A stretch of DNA of 64,000 nt. Source: PALSA-1004 sp963829085 (GTDB lineage: Bacteria; Pseudomonadota; Gammaproteobacteria; Burkholderiales; SG8-41). The stretch lies in assembly GCA_963829085.1 (NCBI GenBank), contig CAWHHJ010000007.1, positions 124,001-188,000 of the forward strand. The letters run 5' to 3'. The position numbers and the translations under genes were made by a program. Below, in pieces: positions 27,556 to 36,701 of the stretch (position 1 is its first letter; each line of letters begins with the position of its first letter). The notes below the pieces were generated by a model. The model was not told where the DNA came from. It saw only the letters and a program-made list of their open reading frames with translations, and did not search any database.

Positions 27556-29631
27556 TCAAAATTCCTTAGAGGTTAACGGCTCAAGTTCGAGATGCAAGTA
27601 GCCAAACCGGTCGCCGCGAACTTTTGCGCGCGGCGGTACAACGGTCGTGGTATCCATCTGTTCGATGATTGCGGGCCCGGTAATGCGTGTACTGACCGGC
27701 AATTTGTCGCGGTCGTAAACCGGCGTCGCGACGTAGCCCGTCTCCGGAAACCATACTTTGCGCTTCTCGGCGACCGCATCCTTGACGGTGGAGCGTGCCG
27801 CGCGATGCTTTTCATGCGTAGGCGCACGTCGCCCGACGGTGACGACAAGACGCAGGTTCACGACTTCGATCGGCTGGCTTTGCATGTCGTAGCCGTAAAT
27901 CGCACGATGCTGTTGATGATAATCGCGGATGAGCTTCGCCAGCAGCTTCGGATCGAGCTTGCCATCCTTAACGCCTAGCGAGAGCTCATAATTCTGGCCC
28001 AGGTAACGCATGTCCATGAGCCACGCGAATGTCGCCCGCGTGCCTTTCTCTGCTTCACCGGCAAGCCATTGTGCGCCGCGCTCTCGCAGTTCCGCGTATC
28101 CCGCATTAAGCGCTTTGATGTTGTCGGATGATGCGATGAGCAGGCGCGTGAGACTGAAGTCGCCACGCACGTCCGAGTGCAGAAGACCCAATGCTGACAA
28201 CAAGCCGGGCCGCGGCGGAACGAGCACATTGCGAATGCCCATATTCCGCGCGACATCGGCAGCATGCAACGGGCCCGCGCCGCCGAATGCAACGAGCGTG
28301 AAATCACGCGGATCGACGCCCTGTTCCACCGAGATCACACGCACTGCGCCCATCATATTCACATTGATAATCTCGACGATGCCGGCGGCCGCGCGCACCA
28401 GATCCACTTTCAGTGTCGGCACCAGCTCATCTTCGATTACCGTGCGAGCGCGATCGGCATGCATCGTCATGCGGCCGCCAAGGAGCGACTTCGGGTTCAG
28501 CCGTCCAAGCACGACATTCGCGTCGGTAACCGTCGGCTTTGTTCCACCGCGGCCATAAGCAGCCGGACCGGGATACGCCCCAGCGCTCTGCGGACCTACT
28601 TTCAACAGGCCGCCGGCATCGACCCACGCGATGCTGCCGCCGCCTGCGCCTATTGTGTGAATGTCGATCGTGCGCGTGCGCACCGGAAAGCCGCCCATCT
28701 CGCGTAAATCTTTTTTGGCGGGCTCGCCGTCACGAATCAGGCAAACGTCGGTTGATGTGCCCCCCATATCAAAGGTAATCAGATTTTCGACAGCGAGTTG
28801 CGCGCCCAGACCGACACAACCGACGACACCTCCGGCAGGCCCTGAGAAGAACGTGTTCACCGGCAGCTTCCGCACAGCACCAGGCGTCACCGCGCCGCCA
28901 TTCGACTGCATGACACGCGGCGCAATCTTGATCCCAAGATCTGCCACCCCGCGCTCGAAGCGTTCGAGATAGCGATCCATGATCGGCATCAGGCTCGCAT
29001 TCACAGTGGTGGTGGCGAAGCGCTCGAACTCGCGAAATTCGGGCAGCACGTCTGATGACGTGCACAGGTACGCTTCGGGCCATGCATCGCTGATTAATTT
29101 GCGCGCGCGGCGCTCGTGCGCAGGATTCGCGTATGAGTGCAGCATACACACGGCAATTGCTTCGACCTTCTTATCGCGCAGCACATCGACCGCATTACGG
29201 ATGGCGTTTTCATCGAGCGGCGCTACCTCGCTGCCGTCCGCGGCAATGCGCTCACTGACTTCGAGGCGGCAGTCACGCGGCGCCGGCGGCGTCGGCTTGA
29301 GAACATCGAGATTGAAGTAATGCGGCCGCCGCTGACGCGCGAGCTCGATGACATCACGGAAACCTGACGTTGTAATCATGCCTGTGCGCGCGCACTTACC
29401 TTCGAGCACGGCGTTCGTTGCCAGGGTTGTGCCCAGCACCAGAAAATCGACGTGGTCCCGTGGCAAGCCGGCAAGGTCGATGACTTCCGCGATGCCGTCG
29501 ATCACTGCCTGTGCCGGGTCGCCGGTACTCGTCGGCAGCTTGTGATAAGTGTGTTTGCCGGTTCTCAACTCGCATAGCACAAGGTCCGTGAATGTGCCGC
29601 CGGTGTCGATGCCTATCCAGATGTTGTTCAC
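27556..29631 (-). CDS. hyuA: Hydantoinase A / oxoprolinase family subunit
   Basis: 691 residues. Motifs are GIDTGGTFTDLVL (phosphate loop), GTTLATNAVLEGK, SGPAGGVVG, FDMGGTSTDVCL, GAGGGSIAWVD and VAFGGAGPLHAADVA. By family it is an ATP-dependent hydrolase or carboxylase subunit acting on a cyclic amide or ketone, with HyuB. It is the first gene of an ~11 kb minus-strand cluster and is divergent from a LysR regulator only ~96 bp away, a standard arrangement for LysR control of a catabolic operon. Confidence 0.9.
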   Translation of the reverse strand: MNNIWIGIDTGGTFTDLVLCELRTGKHTYHKLPTSTGDPAQAVIDGIAEVIDLAGLPRDHVDFLVLGTTLATNAVLEGKCARTGMITTSGFRDVIELARQRRPHYFNLDVLKPTPPAPRDCRLEVSERIAADGSEVAPLDENAIRNAVDVLRDKKVEAIAVCMLHSYANPAHERRARKLISDAWPEAYLCTSSDVLPEFREFERFATTTVNASLMPIMDRYLERFERGVADLGIKIAPRVMQSNGGAVTPGAVRKLPVNTFFSGPAGGVVGCVGLGAQLAVENLITFDMGGTSTDVCLIRDGEPAKKDLREMGGFPVRTRTIDIHTIGAGGGSIAWVDAGGLLKVGPQSAGAYPGPAAYGRGGTKPTVTDANVVLGRLNPKSLLGGRMTMHADRARTVIEDELVPTLKVDLVRAAAGIVEIINVNMMGAVRVISVEQGVDPRDFTLVAFGGAGPLHAADVARNMGIRNVLVPPRPGLLSALGLLHSDVRGDFSLTRLLIASSDNIKALNAGYAELRERGAQWLAGEAEKGTRATFAWLMDMRYLGQNYELSLGVKDGKLDPKLLAKLIRDYHQQHRAIYGYDMQSQPIEVVNLRLVVTVGRRAPTHEKHRAARSTVKDAVAEKRKVWFPETGYVATPVYDRDKLPVSTRITGPAIIEQMDTTTVVPPRAKVRGDRFGYLHLELEPLTSKEF

Positions 29632-29664
29632 TTGCGCACTTTTGCTGTAATGCGGGAGCTTGGA

Positions 29665-29693
29665 ATTTAAGCACGCAAAGATTAATATAACAA
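29665..29693 (-). promoter_or_regulatory. Candidate sigma-70 promoter for the hyuA catabolic operon
   Basis: The intergenic region is clearly more AT-rich than its surroundings. On the minus strand TTGTTA (29693-29688) and TTAAAT (29670-29665) are separated by exactly 17 bp. The LysR protein encoded divergently would be expected to bind in this interval. The match is moderate and not tested. Confidence 0.35.
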
Positions 29694-29727
29694 TTAGATG
29701 TTTTGTCTCTTTTCATAAGTTGTGCGT

Positions 29728-30660
29728 ATGAATTTTAAGTTGCGCCAGCTGCAGGGATTTGCCGGCGCCGCGCGGCATGGCAGCTTTAGCGCAGCAGCGA
29801 AAGAACTCGCCATGACGCAGCCTGCCTTCTCGCAGCTCATACGCGAGCTTGAAATCGCGCTGCATGTAAAATTGTTTGAACGCACGACGCGCCGCATCGA
29901 ACTTACTGAAGCCGGGCGCCGCCTGCTCTCGATGATCGAGCGTCCGCTCGACGATCTTAACGATGCATTCAAGTTCGTGCGCGATCTTGCAGCCGGCACC
30001 CGCGGCCGTCTTGCATTCGCATCACTGCCATCCGTTGCATTCGGCATCGCGACGCATGCTCTCGCTCGATTCAAGGCCCGCTATCCGGCAATTGCCGTGC
30101 GGCTGATCGAAGACCAGAATTTCACGATCCTTGACCGCGTATTACACCGGGAGGTGGACTTCGGGATTGGCACCCTGACGACGCCGAACCGGGAGCTTGT
30201 ATTCAGGGAACTGCTGCGTGATGAGCTGCAAGCGGTCTTCCCGGCAGGCCATGCGCTCGAACAGAAGAAGCGCGTCACGTGGCGTGACCTGTCCTCGCAG
30301 CCACTCGTTCTGCTGCCCAAGCAATCGAGCGTGCGCGAGCTCAGTGATCGCGGACTGGCCGTGTCCGGTCACGGCCGCGAACCGGATTATGAAGTGGCCA
30401 ACATGGTGACCGCCTTGAGCATGGTGCGCGCCCGGCTTGGGGTCACCGTTCTGCCGCGCATTTCGCTCAACGAGCTCAATATGAAAGGGCTGCGCGCAAG
30501 TCGCATCAACGATCCGCATCCCGATCGCCGCATCGGCATCATTACGCGCGCCGATCGTTCGCTTGCGGCGCCGGCGGCGGCGTATGTTGAGCTGCTGTTC
30601 GCCGCGGCGCACGGGTCCGCCTATAATTCCAGCATTCGACGCGCAATCGCGCGTCATTGA
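29728..30660 (+). CDS. LysR-type transcriptional regulator
   Basis: About 310 residues. The N-terminal winged helix-turn-helix is clear: LRQLQGFAGAARHGSFSAAA, LAMTQPAFSQLIRELE, LFERTTRRIELTEAG. A LysR substrate-binding domain follows, with FGIGTL and a C-terminal VTALSMVRARLGVTVLPR. The ATG at 29728 is preferred over a GTG two codons earlier. It is divergent from hyuA and followed 23 bp later by MmgE/PrpD, so it probably controls both directions in response to a pathway metabolite (inference). Confidence 0.9.
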   Translation: MNFKLRQLQGFAGAARHGSFSAAAKELAMTQPAFSQLIRELEIALHVKLFERTTRRIELTEAGRRLLSMIERPLDDLNDAFKFVRDLAAGTRGRLAFASLPSVAFGIATHALARFKARYPAIAVRLIEDQNFTILDRVLHREVDFGIGTLTTPNRELVFRELLRDELQAVFPAGHALEQKKRVTWRDLSSQPLVLLPKQSSVRELSDRGLAVSGHGREPDYEVANMVTALSMVRARLGVTVLPRISLNELNMKGLRASRINDPHPDRRIGIITRADRSLAAPAAAYVELLFAAAHGSAYNSSIRRAIARH

Positions 30661-30683
30661 GCGCAGCCGGCTCGGGAAACGCT

Positions 30684-32111
30684 ATGACACTAACCTCGCT
30701 TAAAACATCCGCCGTGCCCGAAGCCCGGCTGCCCGATGATTACTCGCTCAGACTCTGCGAGCAGCTTACGCGTTGGCGCTACGAAGATTTGCCCGCTGAA
30801 GTCGTGCGCATGCTCAAGCGCTTCATGATCGACACGCTCGGTGTCATCGGCGGTGCGGCGAACGCGCCAGGTATACGCGAATTGAATAATCGACTTTCAA
30901 AGTGGGAATCGAGCGGCTCTGCCACTGGCCTCACCACCAAACTGCGTTATTCTCCGCCCAGCGCGGCGCTTGCGAACGGCGCGGCCGCCCACGCACTGGA
31001 CTTCGACGATCAGCACGATCCGGCGCGCGTGCATACGAACTGCGTCGTTTTGCCGGCATTGCTCGCGACCGCGGAAGACATTGGCAATGTCAGCGGTAAG
31101 GATTTCCTGGTCGCGTATGCAATCAGCAGCGAGCTTCATGCTCGCCTGGGCCTCGCGTGCTACAACAGTTTGGGCAAAGGTTGGCACCCGACGATGGTAT
31201 TCGGAACGCCTGCGGCCAGCCTGGGCGCGGCCCGACTGCTCAAGCTCGACGCCGAAGGCATGCGCAACGCACTTGGTATGGCCTTTCATCAGACCAGCGG
31301 CTCGGCGCAAAGCATGCGTGATGGTGTTGTCTCGAAGCGCCTCGGCGCGGGGTTCGCAGCGCGTGCAGCCGTGCTCGGCGCTTTCCTCGCGGCCGACGGC
31401 TTGACCGGAACGCGCCGACCGCTCGAAGGTAACGCGGGATTGTTTGCGTTATATGAGCGCGGTGAAGTCGACATTGATCTTGTCACTGAAAAGCTGGGTA
31501 GCGACTGGCGCATAACAGAGTACAGCTTCAAACCGTACCCGTGCTGCCGCTGCAATCACACACCCATCAGTCTTGCAATCAAGCTGCGCGAACAGGGACT
31601 GAAGCCGGCGGATGTGCGCTCGGTCGAGATCGGCATGGGCAACGTTAACTGGCTTACCGTCGGTGAGCCGTACGACGTCAGGCGCGATTCTGTGGTGCAC
31701 GCGCAGTTCAACGCAGCGTACAGCTTTGCGCGGGCTCTCACGGATGCGCGAGTCGACCTGCGCAGTTATCAGAAGCCGGCGATCAGTGATGCGGCGGTAG
31801 TTGCGCTTGCAGGCAAAGTCACCGTAATAGACGATGCTTCGATCGACGCGACCGCGATCGAACCGGCGCGCATCAAGGTAACGCGCAATGACGGACGCGT
31901 CATCGAAGTGAAAAACGACGTGATACCGGGCAGCCCGCAATACCCGATGACTGAAGACGACTTCATGGAGAAGTTCCGCGGCTGCCTGAATTTCGGACTC
32001 GGCGCATCGCGTGCTGACGCTGATCGTCTTGCTGATGCGGTCATGAACATCGACAGCGCGCCCGATGCGGCTGCGTCGATCGTCGACGCGTTCCCCTCAG
32101 CGAGGGCATAA
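30684..32111 (+). CDS. MmgE/PrpD family protein
   Basis: 475 residues, full length and intact. The family includes 2-methylcitrate dehydratase and cis-aconitate-related lyases. Seen here: YEDLPAEVVRMLKRFMIDTL, NGAAAHALDFDDQHD (catalytic DFDD), HPTMVFGTPAASLGAARLL, FKPYPCCRCNHTPIS. The ATG at 30684 with GGGAA upstream is a better start than a TTG at 30657 that overlaps lysR. Probably co-transcribed with lysR. Confidence 0.88.
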   Translation: MTLTSLKTSAVPEARLPDDYSLRLCEQLTRWRYEDLPAEVVRMLKRFMIDTLGVIGGAANAPGIRELNNRLSKWESSGSATGLTTKLRYSPPSAALANGAAAHALDFDDQHDPARVHTNCVVLPALLATAEDIGNVSGKDFLVAYAISSELHARLGLACYNSLGKGWHPTMVFGTPAASLGAARLLKLDAEGMRNALGMAFHQTSGSAQSMRDGVVSKRLGAGFAARAAVLGAFLAADGLTGTRRPLEGNAGLFALYERGEVDIDLVTEKLGSDWRITEYSFKPYPCCRCNHTPISLAIKLREQGLKPADVRSVEIGMGNVNWLTVGEPYDVRRDSVVHAQFNAAYSFARALTDARVDLRSYQKPAISDAAVVALAGKVTVIDDASIDATAIEPARIKVTRNDGRVIEVKNDVIPGSPQYPMTEDDFMEKFRGCLNFGLGASRADADRLADAVMNIDSAPDAAASIVDAFPSARA

Positions 32112-32189
32112 CAAACATGCGATAAACCGTTGGTCCGTGATCCCTGCGACCACCGCCAATGACAGTTTGGTTATCCAGGGAGACTGCCC

Positions 32190-33122
32190 GTGAATCCTTT
32201 TGCCGGCGCTTTACTGTTTGTCTTGTTTGCAATGCCCGCAGCAGCGGCAGGGCCGCCGCACTGGGCTTACCCACTCGTGGTGGAAAAAAACGCCGCGCCC
32301 GGCGACGAACAACCGGGATCCCGTCAAGTGCCGGGCTCGCAGAAGACCTACACGCAAGCGGAAATCGAAGATTTGTCCAATCCGCCGGACTGGTTTCCAG
32401 ATGACCATGCACCGATGCCATCGATCGTGCAGCGCGGCAGCGGCAAGGCCGTTCCAGCGTGCGCCTCGTGTCACCTCGTGTCAGGCATGGGACACCCCGA
32501 ATCTTCGCATCTCGCAGGCTTGCCTGCGGCGTATCAGATGCGGCAGCTCGCAGACTTCAAATCGGGCGCGCGCAAAGACGCTGCACGCATGAACGGCATC
32601 GCGTCGGGCATGAGCGAAGACGAAATGAAACAGGCTAGCGAATGGTTCGCCGCGCTCAAGCCGCGCGCCTGGAACAAGATCGTCGAAACCGACACCGTAC
32701 CCAAAACGTATATCGGCAAAGGGCGCATGCGCTTCGCCATCGCCGATGCGGGCAATGAGCCGCTCGGCAATCGAATTATCGAGCTGCCACAGGAGCCGCT
32801 GCGTGCCGCGCGGCGCGACCCGTATTCGGGATTCGTTGCGTACGTGCCGCCGGGCAGCGTCGCTAAAGGTGCCGCGCTCGTAAATGGTGGCGGCGGTAAA
32901 ACAATGGCGTGCTCGACGTGTCATGGCGCGAAGCTCGAAGGTGTCGCCGATGTTCCACGCATCGCGGGTATCTCTCCGCTCTATGCAATGCGTCAGCTGC
33001 TGAGTACGCAAAGCGGTACGCGCGGCGGCAACTCGGCAGTCCTGATGAAACCGGTGGTCGCGCAATTGACCGAGGATGACATGCTTGCAATCTCTGCCTA
33101 TCTGGGTTCACTCACGCCGTAG
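32190..33122 (+). CDS. Dihaem c-type cytochrome (c4-like)
   Basis: 310 residues with a signal peptide (LLFVLFAMPAAAAG) and two haem sites, CASCH near residue 91 and CSTCH near residue 243. Each is followed by a similar pattern ending in AMRQL or QMRQL, consistent with duplicated cytochrome c4-type domains. It is a periplasmic electron carrier. The start is a GTG after GGGAG. Followed by a secreted SMP-30-like lactonase and a secreted alpha/beta hydrolase, so it may accept electrons from a periplasmic dehydrogenase (inference). Confidence 0.87.
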   Translation: MNPFAGALLFVLFAMPAAAAGPPHWAYPLVVEKNAAPGDEQPGSRQVPGSQKTYTQAEIEDLSNPPDWFPDDHAPMPSIVQRGSGKAVPACASCHLVSGMGHPESSHLAGLPAAYQMRQLADFKSGARKDAARMNGIASGMSEDEMKQASEWFAALKPRAWNKIVETDTVPKTYIGKGRMRFAIADAGNEPLGNRIIELPQEPLRAARRDPYSGFVAYVPPGSVAKGAALVNGGGGKTMACSTCHGAKLEGVADVPRIAGISPLYAMRQLLSTQSGTRGGNSAVLMKPVVAQLTEDDMLAISAYLGSLTP

Positions 33123-33170
33123 ATAAGCAGTCAGACGCGTACGTACTGACACGAATCGGAGGAGACTTCC

Positions 33171-34100
33171 ATGAAACAGCTCATGCTTGCGGCGATGGCC
33201 GCTGGTTTCATTTGCGCATCGCCTGTTACCGCGCACGCACAGAGCGGGATTCCGGGGGTTATCGGGCCGGGTGTGGAGGCCGTACTCGTGCAGGAAGGCT
33301 TCGAATTTCTCGAAGGACCGCTCGGTATGCGGGACGGCGGCCTGTACTTCACGGATCTCGGCAAGGTAACGCGCATCAATCGCCTCGACCCGGCTGCAAA
33401 AATTTCGATGGTGCGTGAAAACACCAACCGTACCAACGGCCTCGCGTACCTGTCAAACGGCGATGTTATCGGCGCTGAAAGCGATGGCAAGCGCATCGTC
33501 AAGATGACGGCCGATGGACACGTCAGTGAAATGACGCGTGGCGACGGTACCCGACCGCTGATGGCGCCGAACGATGTCATCGCTGACGCCAATGACGGTA
33601 TTTACTTTACGGATCCCGGTCCACGGCCCGTCGTCCCGGGACGCAAGGCGTACGTTTACTTTCTGCCCGATGACTCGACCAAGGCGATCGTCATAGATGA
33701 CACCATCGTTCGCCCTAATGGACTGACCGTGACGCTCGATGGCAAAACGCTGATTGTCGATGACACCGTTGGCGACACCGTATTCGCATTCGATATCCAG
33801 CGCGACGGCACGGTCGCCAATAAGCGCCCGTTCATTAAGCTGCGCGATCTGAAAGCAGGTCAGGAGAGCGGCGCTGACGGACTGGCGATCGATCGGGATG
33901 GCCGCTTGTTTATCACGAGCACGGCCGGCGTCCAGGCGTTCGACAGGGCCGGTCAGTATCTCGGTACCATCAAAGTGCCGCGACAGCCGTCGAACGTTGC
34001 ATTCGCCGGGCCGGATAAAAGCGTGCTCTACATAACAGCGCGTGAAGGATTGTACCGGGTGCAAACGCTCACGCACGGCCCTGCGCGCGCCGGCAAATAA
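33171..34100 (+). CDS. SMP-30/gluconolactonase/LRE family protein, exported
   Basis: 309 residues. A signal peptide ends AHAQ, then a six-bladed beta-propeller of the SMP-30/gluconolactonase family: EFLEGPLGMRDGGLYFTD (with a metal-binding Glu), RTNGLAY, APNDVIADANDGIYFTD and RPNGLTVTLDGKTLIVDD. Members hydrolyse lactones using a divalent cation. A strong GGAGGAG site precedes the ATG. Periplasmic; its neighbours are also exported. Confidence 0.85.
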   Translation: MKQLMLAAMAAGFICASPVTAHAQSGIPGVIGPGVEAVLVQEGFEFLEGPLGMRDGGLYFTDLGKVTRINRLDPAAKISMVRENTNRTNGLAYLSNGDVIGAESDGKRIVKMTADGHVSEMTRGDGTRPLMAPNDVIADANDGIYFTDPGPRPVVPGRKAYVYFLPDDSTKAIVIDDTIVRPNGLTVTLDGKTLIVDDTVGDTVFAFDIQRDGTVANKRPFIKLRDLKAGQESGADGLAIDRDGRLFITSTAGVQAFDRAGQYLGTIKVPRQPSNVAFAGPDKSVLYITAREGLYRVQTLTHGPARAGK

Positions 34101-34159
34101 GTGAGCTGAACCGTGCACCGGGGAGTGAAGTTGCAGCTGCGGCCGGATGCGCTGAGGCG

Positions 34160-35014
34160 ATGATCCGCTTCTGGCATCACATAACAGTCGTTGTTTCGGT
34201 GCTCGTGTGCCTGACAGGGTACGAGCTGCATGCGCAACAACCTGCATGGCCTGATCCAGCGCTCACTAATGAAGTGATCGTCGTACCACTCGAGGGCCAT
34301 TCAATATCAGCACTCATTACGCACAAACCCGGGGTAACGACATTCACCCATGCAGTGGCGATTTTTCCCGGAGACCCGGGCCGCGGCAACCTGCGTGTCG
34401 AGAATGGACAGATCCAATACGACAATCAACGCGGTAACTTTCTCGTGCGGTCGCGCGGATATTTCCTCGAAGACGGATTTTTAACCGTCGTGATCGATGC
34501 ACCGAGCGATTATCAGTCCGGTCCGTTCTGGCATTCGTTTCGAGCGTCGCCGCGCTATGCGCAGGATGTGAACGCAGTGGTGGGTGCAGTATCGCGCCGG
34601 TTCGGTGACCTGGATTGGACTTACGCGGGGCACAGCGAGGGAACAGTAAGCGCCGCGTTCGCGGGCCGCCGTGCGTCGCCGGATGTCAGACGCATCGTGC
34701 TTGCGTCTGCACTGACGATCGCCAACTATCAGGGACCGGGCCTCAGCGTGTCGGACTTCAAAGACGTGAAGATTCCGGTGCTGTGGGTACATCATCGCAA
34801 CGACCCTTGTCGCTGGACGTCGTATTCACGAGCGAGGGATTACGCGAAGGATACGAATTCCGCGCTGGTCACTGTTACCGGAGTGAAAAACAGCCGCGGC
34901 GACGCGTGCCAGCCGTTCAGCGAGCACGGGTTTGTCGGCATGGAAGACAAAACGGTCAAAGCCATCGTCGGCTGGATACGCAGCGGTCAGGTCCCCGCCG
35001 ATATCGGGGACTAA
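34160..35014 (+). CDS. Exported alpha/beta hydrolase
   Basis: 284 residues. A signal peptide (HHITVVVSVLVCLTGYELHAQ) precedes an alpha/beta-hydrolase core with the nucleophile elbow GHSEG (Ser near residue 158). A later Asp in WVHHRNDPC and His in SEHGFVGME complete a plausible triad. Hydrophobic strand VVIDAPSDY precedes the elbow. Substrate unknown, probably an ester or lactone given the SMP-30 gene upstream. Confidence 0.75.
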   Translation: MIRFWHHITVVVSVLVCLTGYELHAQQPAWPDPALTNEVIVVPLEGHSISALITHKPGVTTFTHAVAIFPGDPGRGNLRVENGQIQYDNQRGNFLVRSRGYFLEDGFLTVVIDAPSDYQSGPFWHSFRASPRYAQDVNAVVGAVSRRFGDLDWTYAGHSEGTVSAAFAGRRASPDVRRIVLASALTIANYQGPGLSVSDFKDVKIPVLWVHHRNDPCRWTSYSRARDYAKDTNSALVTVTGVKNSRGDACQPFSEHGFVGMEDKTVKAIVGWIRSGQVPADIGD

Positions 35015-35030
35015 GCGTTGCTCGCTTTGA

Positions 35031-36020
35031 TTAGCGGGTAGCGAGAACGGCCTTGCCGATGACCTTGCGTTCTTTCACTAGCGCCAGTGCTTCCGCATAG
35101 CGCTCGAGCGGATATGTCGCCATCACGTGCGGCTTCAGTTTGCCGGCGCTGTAAAGATCAAACAGCTGCTGGCGAACCGCGCGGCATTTTTCCGGCTCTC
35201 GATCACGATAGTCACTGAACTGCAGGCCGATTGCGGCTATGTTCTTCACGAGCAGGTGACCGGCCTTGATTTCGGGAATGCGCCCGCCGGCGAAGCCGAC
35301 AATGACAATGCGCCCGGACCAGGCGATCGCGCGCATACACGCGTCGAACACGTCTCCGCCAACGTTTTCGATGACGAGATCGACGCCGCGCTTGCCCACT
35401 GCGGCGAACACCTGTTCGCGCAAGGAGTCTCTCAGATTGCCTGCACTTGTATCGATGATATGGTCAGCGCCCGCGGCTTTCGCGGCCGCCGCTTTCTCGG
35501 GACTGCTTACCGCTGCGAGCACGGTGGCGCCGAGCGCTTTAGCGACCTGAACGGTAGCCAGACCTACGCCGCCGGCCGCGCCGGTCACCAGCACACTTTC
35601 GCCGGCCCGGACGCCGCCACGTTCTACTAACGCAAAGTGCGCCGTATTGTAAGTGAGGCCCATCGCGGCGATCTCGGCATAAGAAATCGAGCCGCTGACT
35701 GGATGGCAGTTCACCGCCTTCGTGGTCACCTGCTGTGCGTACGCGCCATATTCGACCTGCACCAGAACACGATCGCCTGACTTGAGCGCAGTGACGCCCG
35801 CGCCGACGGTATTGACGACGCCCGCGCATTCCTTGCCCGGAACAAACGGCAGCGGCGGCAGAAACTGGTATTTGCCGTCGATCACCAGCAGATCCGGAAA
35901 ATTAATTCCGGCCGCATGCACATCGACGAGCACTTCGCCCGCCTTGGGGGCGGGCACCTTCCAGTCCTGCACCTTTACCGCGTCAGGCGCACCGAACTTT
36001 GACACCACCAATGCTTTCAT
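35031..36020 (-). CDS. NADPH:quinone oxidoreductase (zinc-independent MDR family)
   Basis: 329 residues of the medium-chain dehydrogenase/reductase superfamily, quinone oxidoreductase branch. It has the N-terminal GroES-like domain (KALVVSKFGAPDAVKVQDW, NFPDLLVIDGKYQ, PGKECAGVV) and the NADPH-binding loop TGAAGGVGLATVQVAKALGA. Structural-zinc cysteines are not evident. Complete, with the expected GKAVLAT C-terminus. It converges on the hydrolase gene with a 16-bp gap. Confidence 0.9.
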   Translation of the reverse strand: MKALVVSKFGAPDAVKVQDWKVPAPKAGEVLVDVHAAGINFPDLLVIDGKYQFLPPLPFVPGKECAGVVNTVGAGVTALKSGDRVLVQVEYGAYAQQVTTKAVNCHPVSGSISYAEIAAMGLTYNTAHFALVERGGVRAGESVLVTGAAGGVGLATVQVAKALGATVLAAVSSPEKAAAAKAAGADHIIDTSAGNLRDSLREQVFAAVGKRGVDLVIENVGGDVFDACMRAIAWSGRIVIVGFAGGRIPEIKAGHLLVKNIAAIGLQFSDYRDREPEKCRAVRQQLFDLYSAGKLKPHVMATYPLERYAEALALVKERKVIGKAVLATR

Positions 36021-36192
36021 TGCACGACCTCATGTCTCCACGAGCGCGGCATATTAACAATCGTAAGCCGGCGTGACAAACAGGAGGCCTCGCTGCAAAC
36101 CGGCGACTTACTTATCGCAATCGCGCACTGACTGTGCAGATCTTAAGGATGCAGCGAATGAAGGCAGGAAGGTACGAGCTGGATGTACAAAC

Positions 36193-36215
36193 AAAAGGCG
36201 GGGTCGCCCCCGCCT
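36193..36215 (-). terminator. Intrinsic terminator after the Lys/Ala-rich protein gene
   Basis: On the minus strand an 8-bp perfect GC-rich stem (AGGCGGGG/CCCCGCCT) with a 4-nt loop is followed by TTTTGTTTG. It lies about 40 bp after the stop codon at 36258, so it ends that transcript. Confidence 0.85.
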
Positions 36216-36257
36216 GTCGTCAGTGCATCATCGCGGCGCTTGCCGCGGCAATCGTGT

Positions 36258-36623
36258 TTACTTCTTTGCCGGTGCTGCAGGGCTAGCAGGAGTCGCTGGC
36301 GATGCGGCGCTCGGGGCCGGCGTCGCCGGAGCGGCGGATACCGAGCCTTTGTTCGCTTGCTCTTTCTTCATGGCCTTGGCCTGTTTTTTGGCTTCTTTGT
36401 CGGCTTTCTTCTTGGCTTTCGCATCAGCGCGCGCTTGTTTCTTCGCGTCGGATTTGGCCTTGTCTTCCGCCTTCTTGTCCGCTTTGCTCATGTCTTTCGA
36501 GGCGTCCGCGGCGGGCGCTGTCGTCGTCGCAGCAGGAGCGGATTTCGGTGCATCCGCGGCAACCGCGGTCAGGGTGGTGCCGACGAAAGCGCCGGCAATC
36601 AGGGTCGTCAACAGCTTATTCAT
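36258..36623 (-). CDS. Small exported Lys/Ala-rich low-complexity protein
   Basis: 121 residues. A clean signal peptide (MNKLLTTLIAGAFVGTTLTA, cleavage after AVA-A) is followed by a basic, highly charged Lys/Ala/Asp helix-prone stretch (about residues 40-90) and a Pro/Ala/Ser C-terminal tail. It has its own terminator. Such acid/base-rich periplasmic proteins are common in Burkholderiales, but their function is not established. Composition resembles histone-H1-like and PsiF-related small proteins, without convincing homology. Confidence 0.75.
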   Translation of the reverse strand: MNKLLTTLIAGAFVGTTLTAVAADAPKSAPAATTTAPAADASKDMSKADKKAEDKAKSDAKKQARADAKAKKKADKEAKKQAKAMKKEQANKGSVSAAPATPAPSAASPATPASPAAPAKK

Positions 36624-36701
36624 GTTTTGTCTCCATAGGTATATCCGGGGGCCGGATGCCCGTATAACGCGCCGGGTGAACCAGCGTTGACAGCTAGGCG
36701 C

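Noticed and set aside
36183..36638. Plus-strand frames antisense to the Lys/Ala-rich gene
   Set aside because: Low-complexity mirror of the repeat-rich coding sequence; starts inside the terminator.
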